NCBI RefSeq assembly: GCF_052324685.1
Contig: NW_027506911.1
Coordinates: 836,001-900,000, forward strand
Length of the DNA: 64,000 bases
From: Brachyhypopomus gauderio
Taxonomy: Eukaryota; Chordata; Actinopteri; Gymnotiformes; Hypopomidae
Direction: 5' to 3'
Made by a program: the position numbers and the translations under genes. Of the stretch, positions 1 through 9,780 are shown piece by piece. The first letter of the stretch is position 1. Each line of letters starts with the position of its first letter. The notes below the pieces were generated by a model. That model did no database searches and had not been told where the DNA came from. It worked only from the letters and a program-made list of their open reading frames with translations.

Positions 1-183
1 GTGTGTGTGCGTGCGTGTGTGTTGGCCATGCGGTGGACTGGCGACCTGCCCATGGTGTACCCTGCCTTCGCCCGGAGATGTTGGGATTGGCTCCAGCCCC
101 CCCGTGACCCCGACTAGCGGGATTATGCGGTTCAGATAATGGATGGATGGATGGATGGATGGATGGATGGATGGATGGATGGA
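1..183. repeat. (GT)n tract and LINE/SINE-type 3' tail with (ATGG)n
   Basis: A short GT run is followed by a segment of the type very common in fish genomes (GGCGACCTGCCCATGGTGTA...GGCTCCAGCCCCCC), ending in an (ATGG)n array at 139-183. This combination is typical of the 3' end of a retroposon with a tetranucleotide tail. The family assignment (L2-like tail) is from memory of fish repeats and is tentative. Confidence 0.6.
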
Positions 184-598
184 GGAAACAACTGGGGAGA
201 GGGATCCAGACGTAATTCAAAGTCAATGCCAAAAAAGCAGTCCAGGTCAGGTACACACAAAAAGAAGAAAAAACAGACAGAGGTACAAAAAGGGAGAATC
301 CAGGAGAGCAGTGAACTAGCCAAACTGGGTCGAACCACAAAGAGAATAGAATACAGGAAAAACTCTTGGTATGCTTTCAAAATGTCGGCAATACTTCACA
401 AAGAGTTTATTGAGTGTCGTGATATAAATAATAGCCTATGATGAGAATCAGTTGTGAACTAGTACTGAGGGGAGGAGGAACGGGTCAGATGACGTGGGGC
501 ATTCTGGGAGTTGCAGTCTCCAGGGTTGAGCTGCATAACAGATACAGAGGATAATTTAATCAGCAGTTCAGATTCTGGAATCCAGCATCATCTGATTG
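184..598. other. Unassigned, probably repeat-derived sequence
   Basis: No exon-like reading frame with splice sites is visible. The A/G-rich composition and phrases such as GGGCATTCTGGGAGTTGCAG resemble dispersed fish repeats, but I cannot name the family. It ends at the target-site duplication of the hAT element that follows. Confidence 0.35.
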
Positions 599-794
599 AT
601 CTGTATTAGGGATGCAAATGATTAATCGACTTTTGATTAATTGTCGATTAAGACGTTACTCGATCAAAATGTATTAATCACGATTAATCGTTAGAGAGCG
701 TTCCTGTAGTAACTTGAACAGAGTGTAAGAACGAGAGGTGAACACGTGTCGCGAAAGACCAGAGTGGAAAACAAAATGAAGCGGGCGAAAAGAC

Positions 795-1510
795 GTGCGG
801 TGTGGGACCATTTTGAAGCGGGTTCGGGAAACGAGGCAGAAACTGCGTAATCCAGAAAATCCCGAGGAGGGAAACTTTATTTTCCACGCAACTCAAACAA
901 CAGCACTGTTCTCTTCCCCTCCCCTGGCGCGCGCAGGCGCCGCTCTCCCAGTGTCACTTAAAGGGCCAAGTGCCTGTCTGTTAGGGAACTCGCTGCGAGG
1001 AGTAGTAGTCGCTACAATTTCAACATTGTTAATTTAGGCTAAGAAGTCAAATGTTCTCTGTGTAATGCGGTATTGAAGTACAACAGTTCCACTAGCTCAC
1101 TCAATTATCATTTGAACACTGTGCATGCAGCTGTCCTGCATATCACCAGTGCACCTGGTCAACCTAAAATCACAGCTACACTGGGAAGGCGAGCGTTTTC
1201 GAAGCTCGCTATGAAAAATGAAGAGTGAGCTAAAACAAAGCTAGCTACCACTACTGCTGTAGCCCTTACAACAGATTGTTGGACGACTCTAACAACATAA
1301 AGTTACATTACCGTGACGTGCCACTACACTAACGAGAACTGGCAGCTAAAATCTGCAGTGCTGATTACGACGAACATGTCGGACAGACACACCGCTGACA
1401 ATTTAGCTGACAAGCTCAATGATGTTGTGGAGACTTGGGCACTCTCCGGTCGCGTTACAGCATGTGTTCACTACAAAGCTAGAAACATTGTCCAAACATG
1501 GGCTCAATAA
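795..1510 (+). pseudogene. Decayed ZBED/hAT transposase fragments
   Basis: Short frames in this stretch translate to phrases characteristic of ZBED-like hAT transposases. Examples are a TTDCWT... segment near 1270 and, at 1313-1510, a run reading TCHYTNENWQLKSAVL followed by HTADNLADKL. The pieces are in different frames with stops between them, so no transposase can be made. Family knowledge supplies the identification; the frames and their breaks are seen directly. Confidence 0.7.
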
Positions 1511-1755
1511 GATTCTGTTTGGCTCTCTATTTAATTTCTTCTTTAAATTTTTTTTTTTTTACATTTTTTAAAATGTCTAATGTTTCAAATGCAAGAACGG
1601 AGCCAGTCCTTAATTTATTCCTTTTTTAAATGAAAGAATGTATTTTGTTATACCATAAAAAATTCCTAATGCATAATTACTTGAGCAATATATCATATAA
1701 TACAATATAATTATCATAATATAATATATACTTTTTGACCAAAGTGTTTTAACTA

Positions 1756-1988
1756 CACTGCTCAAAAAAATAAAGGGAACACTTAAACAACACAATGTAA
1801 CTCCAAGTCATCCACACTTCGTGTTCAGATAGGAAACAACACTGATTGTGAATCAATTTCAACTGCTCTTGTGCAAATGGAACAGACAACGGGTAGAAAT
1901 GAGAGATTTTCAACTGATTTCAAAGATTTTTATTAATTGAGATCTAGGATGTGTTATTTTAGTGTTCCCTTAATTTTTTTGAGCAGTA
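1756..1988. mobile_element. Tc1/mariner-type MITE nested in the hAT element
   Basis: This 233-bp element has inverted ends (CACTGCTCAAAAAAATAAAG at 1756, and the complementary CTTAATTTTTTTGAGCAGTA ending at 1988) with TA dinucleotides at 1754-1755 and 1989-1990, the Tc1/mariner target signature. The interior has no coding potential. The same family is widespread in fish genomes. Confidence 0.85.
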
Positions 1989-2163
1989 TATTTAGCTAAT
2001 ATTTTTAAAAGCCCTATTGAAACACTGAAATTCAGGTGGAAAACGCCGCTTATCGATTAATCGAAAGTCGATCGATAAGATCAATCAACTAACGATTAAT
2101 GAATTAATCGATAATTTGCATCCCTAATCTGTATTTTGTACTGTATTTACTCCTCCTTTACAG

Positions 2164-2334
2164 ACTGTCTGGCTGTGGTCTCACTGAGGAGTCTTGCAAA
2201 TCTCTCACATCAGTTCTACAAACAGAAAACTCACTGAAAGAGCTGGAGATTAATAATAATGACCTACAAGATTCAGGAGTGGAGCAGCTCTGTGCTGGAC
2301 TGAAGAGTTCAAACTGTAAACTGGAGATTCTCAG
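2164..2334 (+). CDS. NLR-A: LRR exon (partial gene, NLRC3-like/NLR-B30.2)
   Basis: A 171-bp exon flanked by a polypyrimidine tract and AG acceptor (2162-2163) and a GTGAGT donor (2335). It encodes one ribonuclease-inhibitor-type leucine-rich repeat pair (RLSGCGLTEESCKSL..., then SLKELEINNNDLQDSGVEQL...CKLEILR). It starts one base into a codon and ends in phase 2, as LRR exons of fish NLRC3-like receptors do, so such exons can be added or lost without a frameshift. It is one codon shorter than the usual 174 bp. The LRR domain of these cytosolic receptors is thought to sense ligand or mediate autoinhibition. The NACHT exon of this gene must lie left of the window. Confidence 0.88.
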
Positions 2335-2759
2335 GTGAGTTTTCTGTCAATTTAATCTGGAATGGAAACAGTGAAGTGTGGTGACACTACAGGGTTTTAA
2401 TAAATATTAAGATAAATATTTATGTACTTTTAAAAGTAAATTTCCTTTTTTAAAATAATAAAACTCCTTTGAGTACAGTATAAATACATCTACCACAATG
2501 CAATGCAAGACAATTTCATTCTTTATTTTATGAGGTTTTCGTTCTTTATTAATTTCAAATATTTTCTGTTAAAATTATCTACATGAACTACATTTCATTG
2601 ACTGACCACATTGTGGAGAGAAAGAAAAATGTGTGATGCATAAGTAGATTTACATAATCTCCTAGAAGAGAAATGTAACACTCTAAAGAGACTCAGATGA
2701 GCCCTTGTTCAAATGTATGTGGGTATTTATGGAAACGTTCACACTCCTACACAGAGCTG

Positions 2760-2824
<65 letters not shown>

Positions 2825-3272
2825 GCATAGAAGCGACAAACACGCAGGTTGTAAAACAGCTCTGCCCCAAGTGTGTTATTAATGTTCCAAATCCAGACAT
2901 CTACACTACTGTGAAAGAAAATGTGGCAATATCTTTTGATTTCATTTACACATATGATAAATACCCCAATACCCCAATGACATGTAATGAAAAAACCACC
3001 TTTTCAGTGCTTGTGCACACACATTTGACAACATTATATCAAAGTTCAGAGCTAAGCAGTTTAGGATTATTAGGTTTAATATTGTGGAGGGTGTTTGGTG
3101 GTGTAGGATCATATGTGAGGAATGGATATGAAACCTCACCATGACAGTAGTTTATTATAAAGCACAGGGTGAAGCCTCCACTAGTTACTGGCCTCTCTAG
3201 CGCCCCATACTGGCTGCTCTGCAAATGCAGTGAGGACAGTGTCTTTCTCCCTCTTTTTCCTCCTTTCTGCAG
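2335..3272 (+). other. NLR-A intron with (AC)n tract
   Basis: AT-rich intron sequence between the two LRR exons. A (CA)n microsatellite runs from about 2761 to 2822. The 3' end has a pyrimidine-rich tract (CTTTCTCCCTCTTTTTCC) before the acceptor at 3271-3272. No other feature was seen. Confidence 0.7.
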
Positions 3273-3446
3273 ATTGTCTGGTTGTTTGGTCACAGAGGAA
3301 GGCTGTTCTTCTCTGGCTTCAGCTCTGAGTTCAAACCCCTCCCACCTGAAAGAACTGGATCTGACTTACAACCACCCAGGAGACTCAGGAGTGAAGCTGC
3401 TCTCTGCTAGACTGGAGGATCCCCACTGCAGACTGGACACACTCAG
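3273..3446 (+). CDS. NLR-A: second LRR exon
   Basis: An exon of exactly 174 bp, preceded by TTCTGCAG and followed by the donor GTATGT. It encodes a second LRR pair (RLSGCLVTEEGCSSLASAL..., then LKELDLTYNHPGDSGVKLL...CRLDTLR). Reading phase and boundaries match the preceding LRR exon, so the two can be spliced together in frame. It fits the LDLSYN-type consensus of fish NLR-B30.2 genes. No stop codon or frameshift is present. Confidence 0.9.
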
Positions 3447-4036
3447 GTATGTAGGAATCCCCTTAAACACCCTGTGTGTGAACACACACTCCAAATGTGA
3501 GAAGAACAGTGTCATACATGGAAACAGCACACATGACACACACATGGTCTTATTCCTAAAATACATACAGTATCATACATGACCTCAGTGGCAGCTCGTC
3601 AGTAGGGGCCGCTGGGGTGCCACCCTCATCAAATTATCCAGAGAAAAAAATTTTACTTAGACATATGAACTTATGTAAATTATATATTGCAAAAGTATTA
3701 TGAAACTAGTAATACTGACAATTATCGTACATTTAAAAAAAGATCAATAATTCTATCTAGATGTAAGCACAGGTGGTCACACCTGCTTGGCATTGCTGCC
3801 TGACACACCTCCGACGGTGCCATTGTGTGGGCTGCAGGGTCGTCAGCTGGGGGGGGGGCACCCTTCACTGATGTTTCGCTCCATTATCCCCCAGAACATC
3901 TCTGGGTGGTGGAGCAGCGACAGGGACGTCTCCCTGCCGCCCCCTGCAGCCTGCTGAAGGATCTGTATTCACCCCACTCTCTGACCCCAGCGTTATTATT
4001 GTTGTGTGTGGAATGAGTCGCAGGGGACTGTGCATG
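3447..4036 (+). other. NLR-A intron, probably transposon-derived
   Basis: Just after the donor is an AT-rich intron. From about 3587 the sequence CAGTGGCAGCTCGTCAGTAG resembles one end of a fish DNA transposon, but I did not find a matching inverted end. The 3830-4036 part is probably the 3' untranslated tail of the reverse LINE fragment that follows. A G-run lies at 3850-3859. Confidence 0.4.
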
Positions 4037-5263
4037 TCAGGGACGTCCATCTCCCTGAATCAAGCACAAGTACTGACCACATACCAGAACGTCTCCCTCA
4101 AGAGCTTCTTTCCCCCATGTGCCATCCTTCTTTCTGAGCCACAGCCAGAAGCTCCCTTCCTCCGCCTCCTCTGCAGGGTTGCGAAAAGCTCGCCTCCTGT
4201 TAGGGCCTGTGACACCCAGAGTTTTCAGTAGCCTCTGTGTGGATGTCCCAGTGAAGCCCCTGCATCTGACCTCCACTGGGAAGATGAATGGTCTCCACCC
4301 AGCTTGTGAGCACGTTGCTGCCAGCTCTGTGTACTTGTCCTTCTTCCGTTCGTACGAGGACTCCATGTGCTCCTCCCATGGGACTGTCAGCTCTGCCATG
4401 ATGACGGCTTTGGCAGGTGCTGACCAGAGCACGATGTCTGGGCGCAAGGATGTTATAGTAATCTCTGCTGGGAATTTCAGTTGGCGGCTGAGGTCGGCTG
4501 CCAACTGCCACTCACTTCCTAGCGACAGGAGCGACCGCTCTGTCCCCGTGCTGCACCGTGCTGTCGTCCCTGGCCTGGTAAACTGGATCCACATCGGGGA
4601 GGTGGGTAGGCTTGCTGACCGGTTTACCTGCTGTCTGCGGGCTTCCAGGATCTCTGTGAGCTTGCGCACGACCTTGTCATGCCGCCACCTGTACCTTCCC
4701 TGTGACAGCGCTGTCTTGCATCCGGAGAGGATGTGCTTTAGGGTTGGACTTGGGAAACTACAGAGATGGCAGCGTTCTTCTGTGCCAAACCAGGTGAGAA
4801 GGTTCCGGGGGCTCGGTAAGGTGTCGTATGTGGCCCTAATCCGAAAGCTCAGTCTTGCCTGGGGAGTTCTCCACAAATCGGCCCAAGTGATGGTTCTATT
4901 TAGCACAGCCTCCCAAGTAGTCCATCTGCCTTGCTGTTGCTGGCTCACTGCTGTAATCTTGTATGTTTCCTCCTCCATCTTGGCAACTTCAGAGATCACA
5001 AGATCCTTCCTCTCCTTCCTGGTCGCTTTGGACCAGCTCTTTGGTGCTACTGCCCATCCCAGACCAGATCTGCCCAACTGTGTAGCACCAACGATCTCCT
5101 GGTGCTTCAGCCGTTCCACTGCCTGGTCAACTGCTTGGGATGCATTCCACTTCCGTCCAGTGCGAATCTGAGGGTTGGCAGCTCGAATTGCCGGGTCCGT
5201 GGAGTCTCTCAGTTCGAAGTGGAGTCTCACCTTCTCCTTTTGTCCACTGAATGTCTGTGACAT
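4037..5263 (-). mobile_element. C-terminal ORF of a REL-endonuclease (R2/NeSL-like) LINE
   Basis: An uninterrupted 408-aa frame on the minus strand, reading from 5263 to 4037. It contains a CCHC zinc motif, CHLCSFPSPTLKHILSGC (C-x2-C-x8-H-x4-C), followed about 120 residues later by RPDIVLWS, then AELTVPWEE and YERKKDKY. This order is the hallmark of the restriction-like (PD-(D/E)xK) endonuclease at the C-terminus of R2-, NeSL- and Hero-type non-LTR retrotransposons. The reverse transcriptase core that normally precedes it is absent, so this is a 5'-truncated insertion in an NLR-A intron, antisense to the gene. That the frame is still open suggests recent insertion; domestication is possible but unsupported. 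Confidence 0.75.
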
Positions 5264-5534
5264 TACATGTGTACCGTATACTTCCTGTGTGTGGGGCGCT
5301 GGACTAATGGGTATCTATGTAGGTCCTTAAACTTTTGGCAAGCATGTGATCTGGAGAAGCTCTTTAATTGGTTGCCTTAAAGTTTGCTGCGGGACAGAGA
5401 GCTGCACCCTGGACACACCTACTTTTATCAGTAGCCTATCAGTATAGTTAATTATTGATCCTGGAATATTCTTTAAAGGGTTTGACTCCATACACAAGGC
5501 AGTGAATGTAATCTGTGAAGTCTAGACCCTATAG

Positions 5535-5573
<39 letters not shown>

Positions 5574-5652
5574 ACAGACAGTTCAGTTATCTAGGTGCAT
5601 GTGTGTGTGTGAGTAATAGAGCTTTCTTCCTCAATTTCTATATTTCTCTCAG
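5264..5652 (+). other. NLR-A intron with GT arrays
   Basis: Intronic sequence with a (GT)n tract at about 5538-5571 and the phrase CAGTTATCTAGGTGCATGTG. That phrase recurs several times at 12739-12980 in front of the NLR-B copy, marking this stretch as part of the duplicated gene. It ends in TATTTCTCTCAG, the acceptor of the linker exon. Confidence 0.65.
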
Positions 5653-5677
5653 GACAGAGCCTTCCGAATAAAAAATA

Positions 5678-5761
<84 letters not shown>

Positions 5762-5814
5762 CTTTAGGGTGGATCATGCAGGAAAGATCAGTCTCAAACC
5801 AGGACTAAGAAAAT
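5653..5814 (+). pseudogene. NLR-A: linker exon disrupted by a (TG)n expansion
   Basis: This exon normally links the LRRs to B30.2 and starts ACAGAGCCTTC. In the NLR-B paralog at 16709-16779 it is 71 bp and open. Here a TAA stop and about 79 bp of (TG)n (5682-5760) have been inserted after the fifth codon, so the full exon cannot be read through. Downstream, the TG tract is followed by TTCTTTAG, a plausible acceptor at 5766-5767. Splicing there would give a 47-bp exon (5768-5814) with the same phases as the original, skipping the stop. The donor is GTAAGC. Whether that acceptor is used is inference. Confidence 0.7.
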
Positions 5815-6148
<334 letters not shown>

Positions 6149-6690
6149 ATGCGTGTGAGCTCACACTGGACCCAAACACAGCACACACACATCTCTCTCT
6201 GTCTGAGGGGAACAGAAAGGTGACGTTTGTGGAGGAGCAGCAGACGTATCCTGATCATCCAGAGAGATTTGATTACTGGTATCAGGTGATGTGTAGAGAG
6301 AGTCTGACTGGACGCTGTTACTGGGAGGTTGAGTGGAGTGGAGATGCTGATATAGCAGTGACATATAAAGGAATCAGCAGGAAAGGAGACAGTGATGACT
6401 GTGTGTTTGGACGTAATATAAAGTCCTGGAAGCTGCGCTGCACTAATAACAGATACTCTGTCTATCACAATAATAACTACACTCACATCTCTGCCCCCCC
6501 CTCCAGCTCCAACAGAGTAGGAGTGTATCTGGACTGGCCGGCCGGCACTCTGTCCTTCTACAGCGTCTCCTCTCACACACACACACTCACACACTTACAC
6601 ACACTCCACTCCACATTCACTGAGCCCCTCTATGCAGGGTTTAGGTTTTATTATTTTGACTCCTCAGTGTGTGTGTGTGAGCTAGAATAA
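6149..6690 (+). CDS. NLR-A: B30.2 (PRY-SPRY) terminal exon
   Basis: The last coding exon of a fish NLR-B30.2 gene, about 180 codons ending in TAA at 6688-6690. Visible PRY/SPRY landmarks in order are: CELTLDPNTAHTHLSLS (PRY, LDP motif), YPDHPERFDYW, GRCYWEVEW (SPRY WEVEW motif), DDCVFGRNIKSWKLRC, VGVYLDWPAGTLSFYSVS and EPLYAGFRF. B30.2 is a protein-interaction or ligand-binding module, also found in TRIM proteins, and in fish NLRs it sits after the LRRs. The exon starts in phase 1, which fits the linker exon ending in one base. No stop or frameshift was found, and the length is normal for the family. Confidence 0.92.
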
Positions 6691-6760
6691 CCTCCTGTGT
6701 ACCGGAGCAACACCTGGGTCTCCATGGAAACACACACTCCTCTACACACAACTGGAGAAC

Positions 6761-6802
<42 letters not shown>

Positions 6803-7140
6803 CTCTTTTTCTTGCCTCAACAGTCTTCTCTGCATTTCTAGGTTTAGGGGTAAATAAAGTCCTGTGATTACATACAGAGTAGTTAACCGTGCAGTGTAGA
6901 ACCTGCTTCTACATTTTACTGTTTTATCCAGTATTTTACATTTATGCAGAAATTTCCCTGCAGTTCCGGTATGTGTCCAGTAGATGGTAGCAGACAACCA
7001 CATATTGATATACAGTATCATAACTGGGCAAAGTATAGGATTTTGTGTGTGATTTTGTTGGTTAAATTGCAACTTATGTAAAGTGTTTTATGTTTTGGTG
7101 TGATGTACATTTGCATACTTCTGTCCATTAAAGAGAAACA
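6691..7140 (+). other. NLR-A 3' UTR and downstream flank
   Basis: Sequence after the stop codon. It holds a (CT)n run at about 6766-6797, a canonical AATAAA at 6853-6858 and an ATTAAA at 7127-7132. Either could direct cleavage; the first is the stronger hexamer. Confidence 0.6.
6853..6858 (+). terminator. Polyadenylation signal of NLR-A
   Basis: An AATAAA hexamer about 160 bp after the B30.2 stop codon, in the expected orientation and range for the 3' UTR. Confidence 0.5.
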
Positions 7141-7910
7141 CTGAAATTTACTCCAGTCCTATGGAGTGAGATTACTGTCTTTAATACAAGAGAGCAAAGA
7201 TGAGGTTCAATTGAGCAAGTAAGACACACTGAGCAAAACAACCGAGCAAAACCAGTGACAGTGAGAGCAGAGAAACAAGAATCACACAGTTAAGTGTGTT
7301 TGTTTCACTGTTTTAAGCACACGTTTGTTTTTGCTTGATTCTCTGTTTTCAGTGCACTTTTCAGTTTTTTGCTCACTTCTAAAACTACCACACAGACATT
7401 TTATTTGAATTTTAACGTCATTTGGACATTAATGCCAAGCTAAAGAACATTGATAAACATTTCAACCACTTTGTGCTTGCAAAGCAGAATCTGAGAACAG
7501 TTGTAAAAGAACTTGGCCTCCTCCAGCACAACATCATTCAGTCTGAACCCACTCACTGGAGCTCCACGCACCACATGAATCAAAATCAAATCAAAATCAG
7601 ATTTATTGTCACATCACCAGAGTACAGGTACCCCGGTGAGTGAAAAACTTGTGTGCATGTTCCACAATTTGCAGCAACAATATTACAAAGATGTATAAAT
7701 TACAAACAATTTAAACTATGTACATTTAAAGCTTACTCTGTATGTCTTAAAAATAAGTATTGTTCCAATTTTTGATATCTACAATATATTAAATATACAT
7801 GTGATATTGCACAGAAAATGGAGATGAATGTAACAGGTTATGGAGATTATACTGTTGTATAGAGGTGCCTGTAATCCCAGTGAGTATGATGCTGTATTGA
7901 TGTCAGAGCA

Positions 7911-8032
7911 AGGTATGGAGTGAGTATATGGGAGCGCAGGGCTAGAGTATTGTCTCGGGTTGGTATTATTAAGGTATGGAGTGAGTATATGGGAGCGCAG
8001 GGGTGGAGTATTGTCTCGGGTTGGTATTATTA
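7911..8032. repeat. Tandem duplication of a 61-bp unit in the LINE 3' UTR
   Basis: Two adjacent copies (7911-7971 and 7972-8032), both beginning AGGTATGGAGTGAGTATATG, differ at only a few positions. They lie in the 3' untranslated region of the reverse LINE. Confidence 0.85.
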
Positions 8033-8245
8033 AGTCCAATAGTCCAGCAGTGCAGAGGTGTAGTGTGAAATAAAGTGCTTTGGTGCTCATTCATGTAATG
8101 GAGGGTGTGGGTTGGTCAGAGCCGAGATTACTGGCTGTTCAGGAGCCTGGTGGCATGGGGGAAGAAGCTGTCTCTGAGCCCACTGGTTCTGGCTTTAAAG
8201 CTTCTGAGCCTCCTACCACTCGGCAGCTGAGAGAACAGACAGTGG

Positions 8246-8345
8246 CTAGGATGGGAGGAGTCCAGCTAGGATGGGAGGAGTCCAGCTAGGATGGGAGGAG
8301 TCCAGCTAGGATGGGAGGGGTCCTGCTAGGATGGGAGGGGTCCTT
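8246..8345. repeat. 20-bp minisatellite, five units
   Basis: Five head-to-tail copies of CTAGGATGGGAGGAGTCCAG, the last two with GGGG instead of GGAG and CTG at the end. The array overlaps the extreme 3' part of the LINE coding region on the minus strand and replaces its usual C-terminal residues. Confidence 0.9.
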
Positions 8346-9497
8346 TATGATCATTCTGGACTTCCTCAGGCAGCAGCTGGTGTATAAGTCCAGCAGGTTA
8401 GGGAGCTGAACCCCGGTGATGGACTGTGCTGTTCGTACTACTCTCTGCAGAGATTTCCTCTCAAGATCAGTGCAGTTCCCGTACCAGGTGGTAATGCTGC
8501 CAGTCAGAATGCTTTCCACAGTGCAGGTGTAGAAGGTCTTGAGGATGCTGGGCTTCAGACCAAACCTCCTCAGCCTTCTGAGGAAGTAGAGGTGCTGCTG
8601 GGCCTTCTTCAGTACCTGTGTGGTGTGCACTGCCCATGTTAGGTCCTCGCTGATGTTAACACCCAGAAACTTAAAGCTGCTGACCCTCTCTACCGCAGTC
8701 CCATTGATGTGGATCTCTGGGTGTACTCTCTCCCGCCTCCTGTAGTCCACGATGAGCTCCTTGGTCTTACTGACGTTTAGAGAGAGGTTATTCTCCCAGC
8801 ACCAGTCTTCCAGGATTTTTACCTCCTCCCTGTAGGCCGATTCATCATTATTGGAGATCAGGCCCACAACCGTTGTGTCGTCAGCAAACTTTATGATGTC
8901 ATTGGAGCTGTGTGTAGCAGTGCAGTGGTGGGTGTACAGAGAGTACAGGAGCGGGCTGAGCACACAACCCTGGGGGACTCCGATGTTGAGGGTCAGAGAG
9001 GAGGATGTGATGCTGCCCATCCTTACCACCTGCCGTCGGTCCGTCAGGAAGTTCAGGATCCAGCTGCACAGTGTGCTGTTCAGACCCAGATCCCGGAGTT
9101 TGCTGTCGAGCTTCGAAGGAACGATGGTGTTGAATGCTGAACTGTAGTCTACAAACAGCATTCTCACATACGTGTCCTTCTTGTCCAGGTGGGAGAGGAC
9201 AGTGTGCAGCGTCAGCGCGATTGCATCATCAGTGGATCTATTTCTCCTATACGCAAATTACAGAGGGTCCAGGGTGGCAGGCAGTGAGGAACAGATGATG
9301 TCTTTGACCAGCGTCTCAAAGCATTGAGGTCATGATGGAGGTCAGGGCAACAGGTCGCCAGTCATTCAGACAGGTAATGCTGGATGACTTTGGGACTGGC
9401 ACAATGGTGGCTAGTTTGAAGCTAGCTGGCACGATAGAGAGAGACAGTGAGGTGTTGTAGATGTCTGCATAAACACCTGCTAATTTTCTGTAGCAGC

Positions 9498-9780
9498 AGG
9501 GTTGCCAACTCTCACGCATTGAGCGTGAGACACATGCATTTGACCGTTTTCACATGCTCTCACGCCACACTTCCGATATCTCATGCCGAAAAAAAATATC
9601 CAGTTTATTTACCTCAGATCCACATATATGATTCAATATGTTACTAGTTCGCTAGCTCTGGCGCCATCCACCGGCGATATAACACTGAATCTGTGTCCAT
9701 TTTACGTTCGCCCCCCCCGCTCAACAGCTTTCGTTTCGTTAAAATCTCACTCCAAGCGAACGTCAAAAGTTGGCAACCCT
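9498..9780. mobile_element. hAT-type MITE (AGGGTTGCCAAC ends) inside the LINE
   Basis: A 283-bp insert with inverted ends AGGGTTGCCAAC / GTTGGCAACCCT. The flanks GTAGCAGC (9490-9497) and GTAGCAAG (9781-9788) share 6 of 8 bases, consistent with an aged 8-bp hAT duplication. It interrupts the LINE reading frame between the KACYR and KLAGV codons, which are contiguous in the family. A related copy in the opposite orientation lies at 58131-58450. Confidence 0.8.

Larger units (their letters stand above)
599..2134 (+). mobile_element. hAT transposon with 8-bp target-site duplication (element body 607-2126)
   Basis: The ends are inverted repeats: TAGGGATGCAAAT at 607 and ATTTGCATCCCTA ending at 2126, with AT-rich subterminal ATTAATCGA palindromes. 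The flanks carry a perfect 8-bp direct repeat ATCTGTAT at 599-606 and 2127-2134, the duplication length expected of hAT transposases. Inside lie decayed pieces of a BED-type (ZBED-like) hAT transposase around 795-1510. A second small transposon is nested at 1756-1988. The element sits in the intron upstream of the first LRR exon. Confidence 0.9.

Noticed and set aside
139..441. 100-codon frame starting with repeated MDGW
   Set aside because: It begins in an (ATGG)n tail and continues into unassigned repeat sequence; no domain.
4119..5171. 350-codon plus-strand frame
   Set aside because: It is the antisense shadow of the REL-endonuclease ORF, which has recognisable motifs; the plus-strand product has none.
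8246..8345. Short direct repeats that might suggest a CRISPR-like array
   Set aside because: Units are contiguous with no spacers and the genome is eukaryotic; it is a minisatellite.
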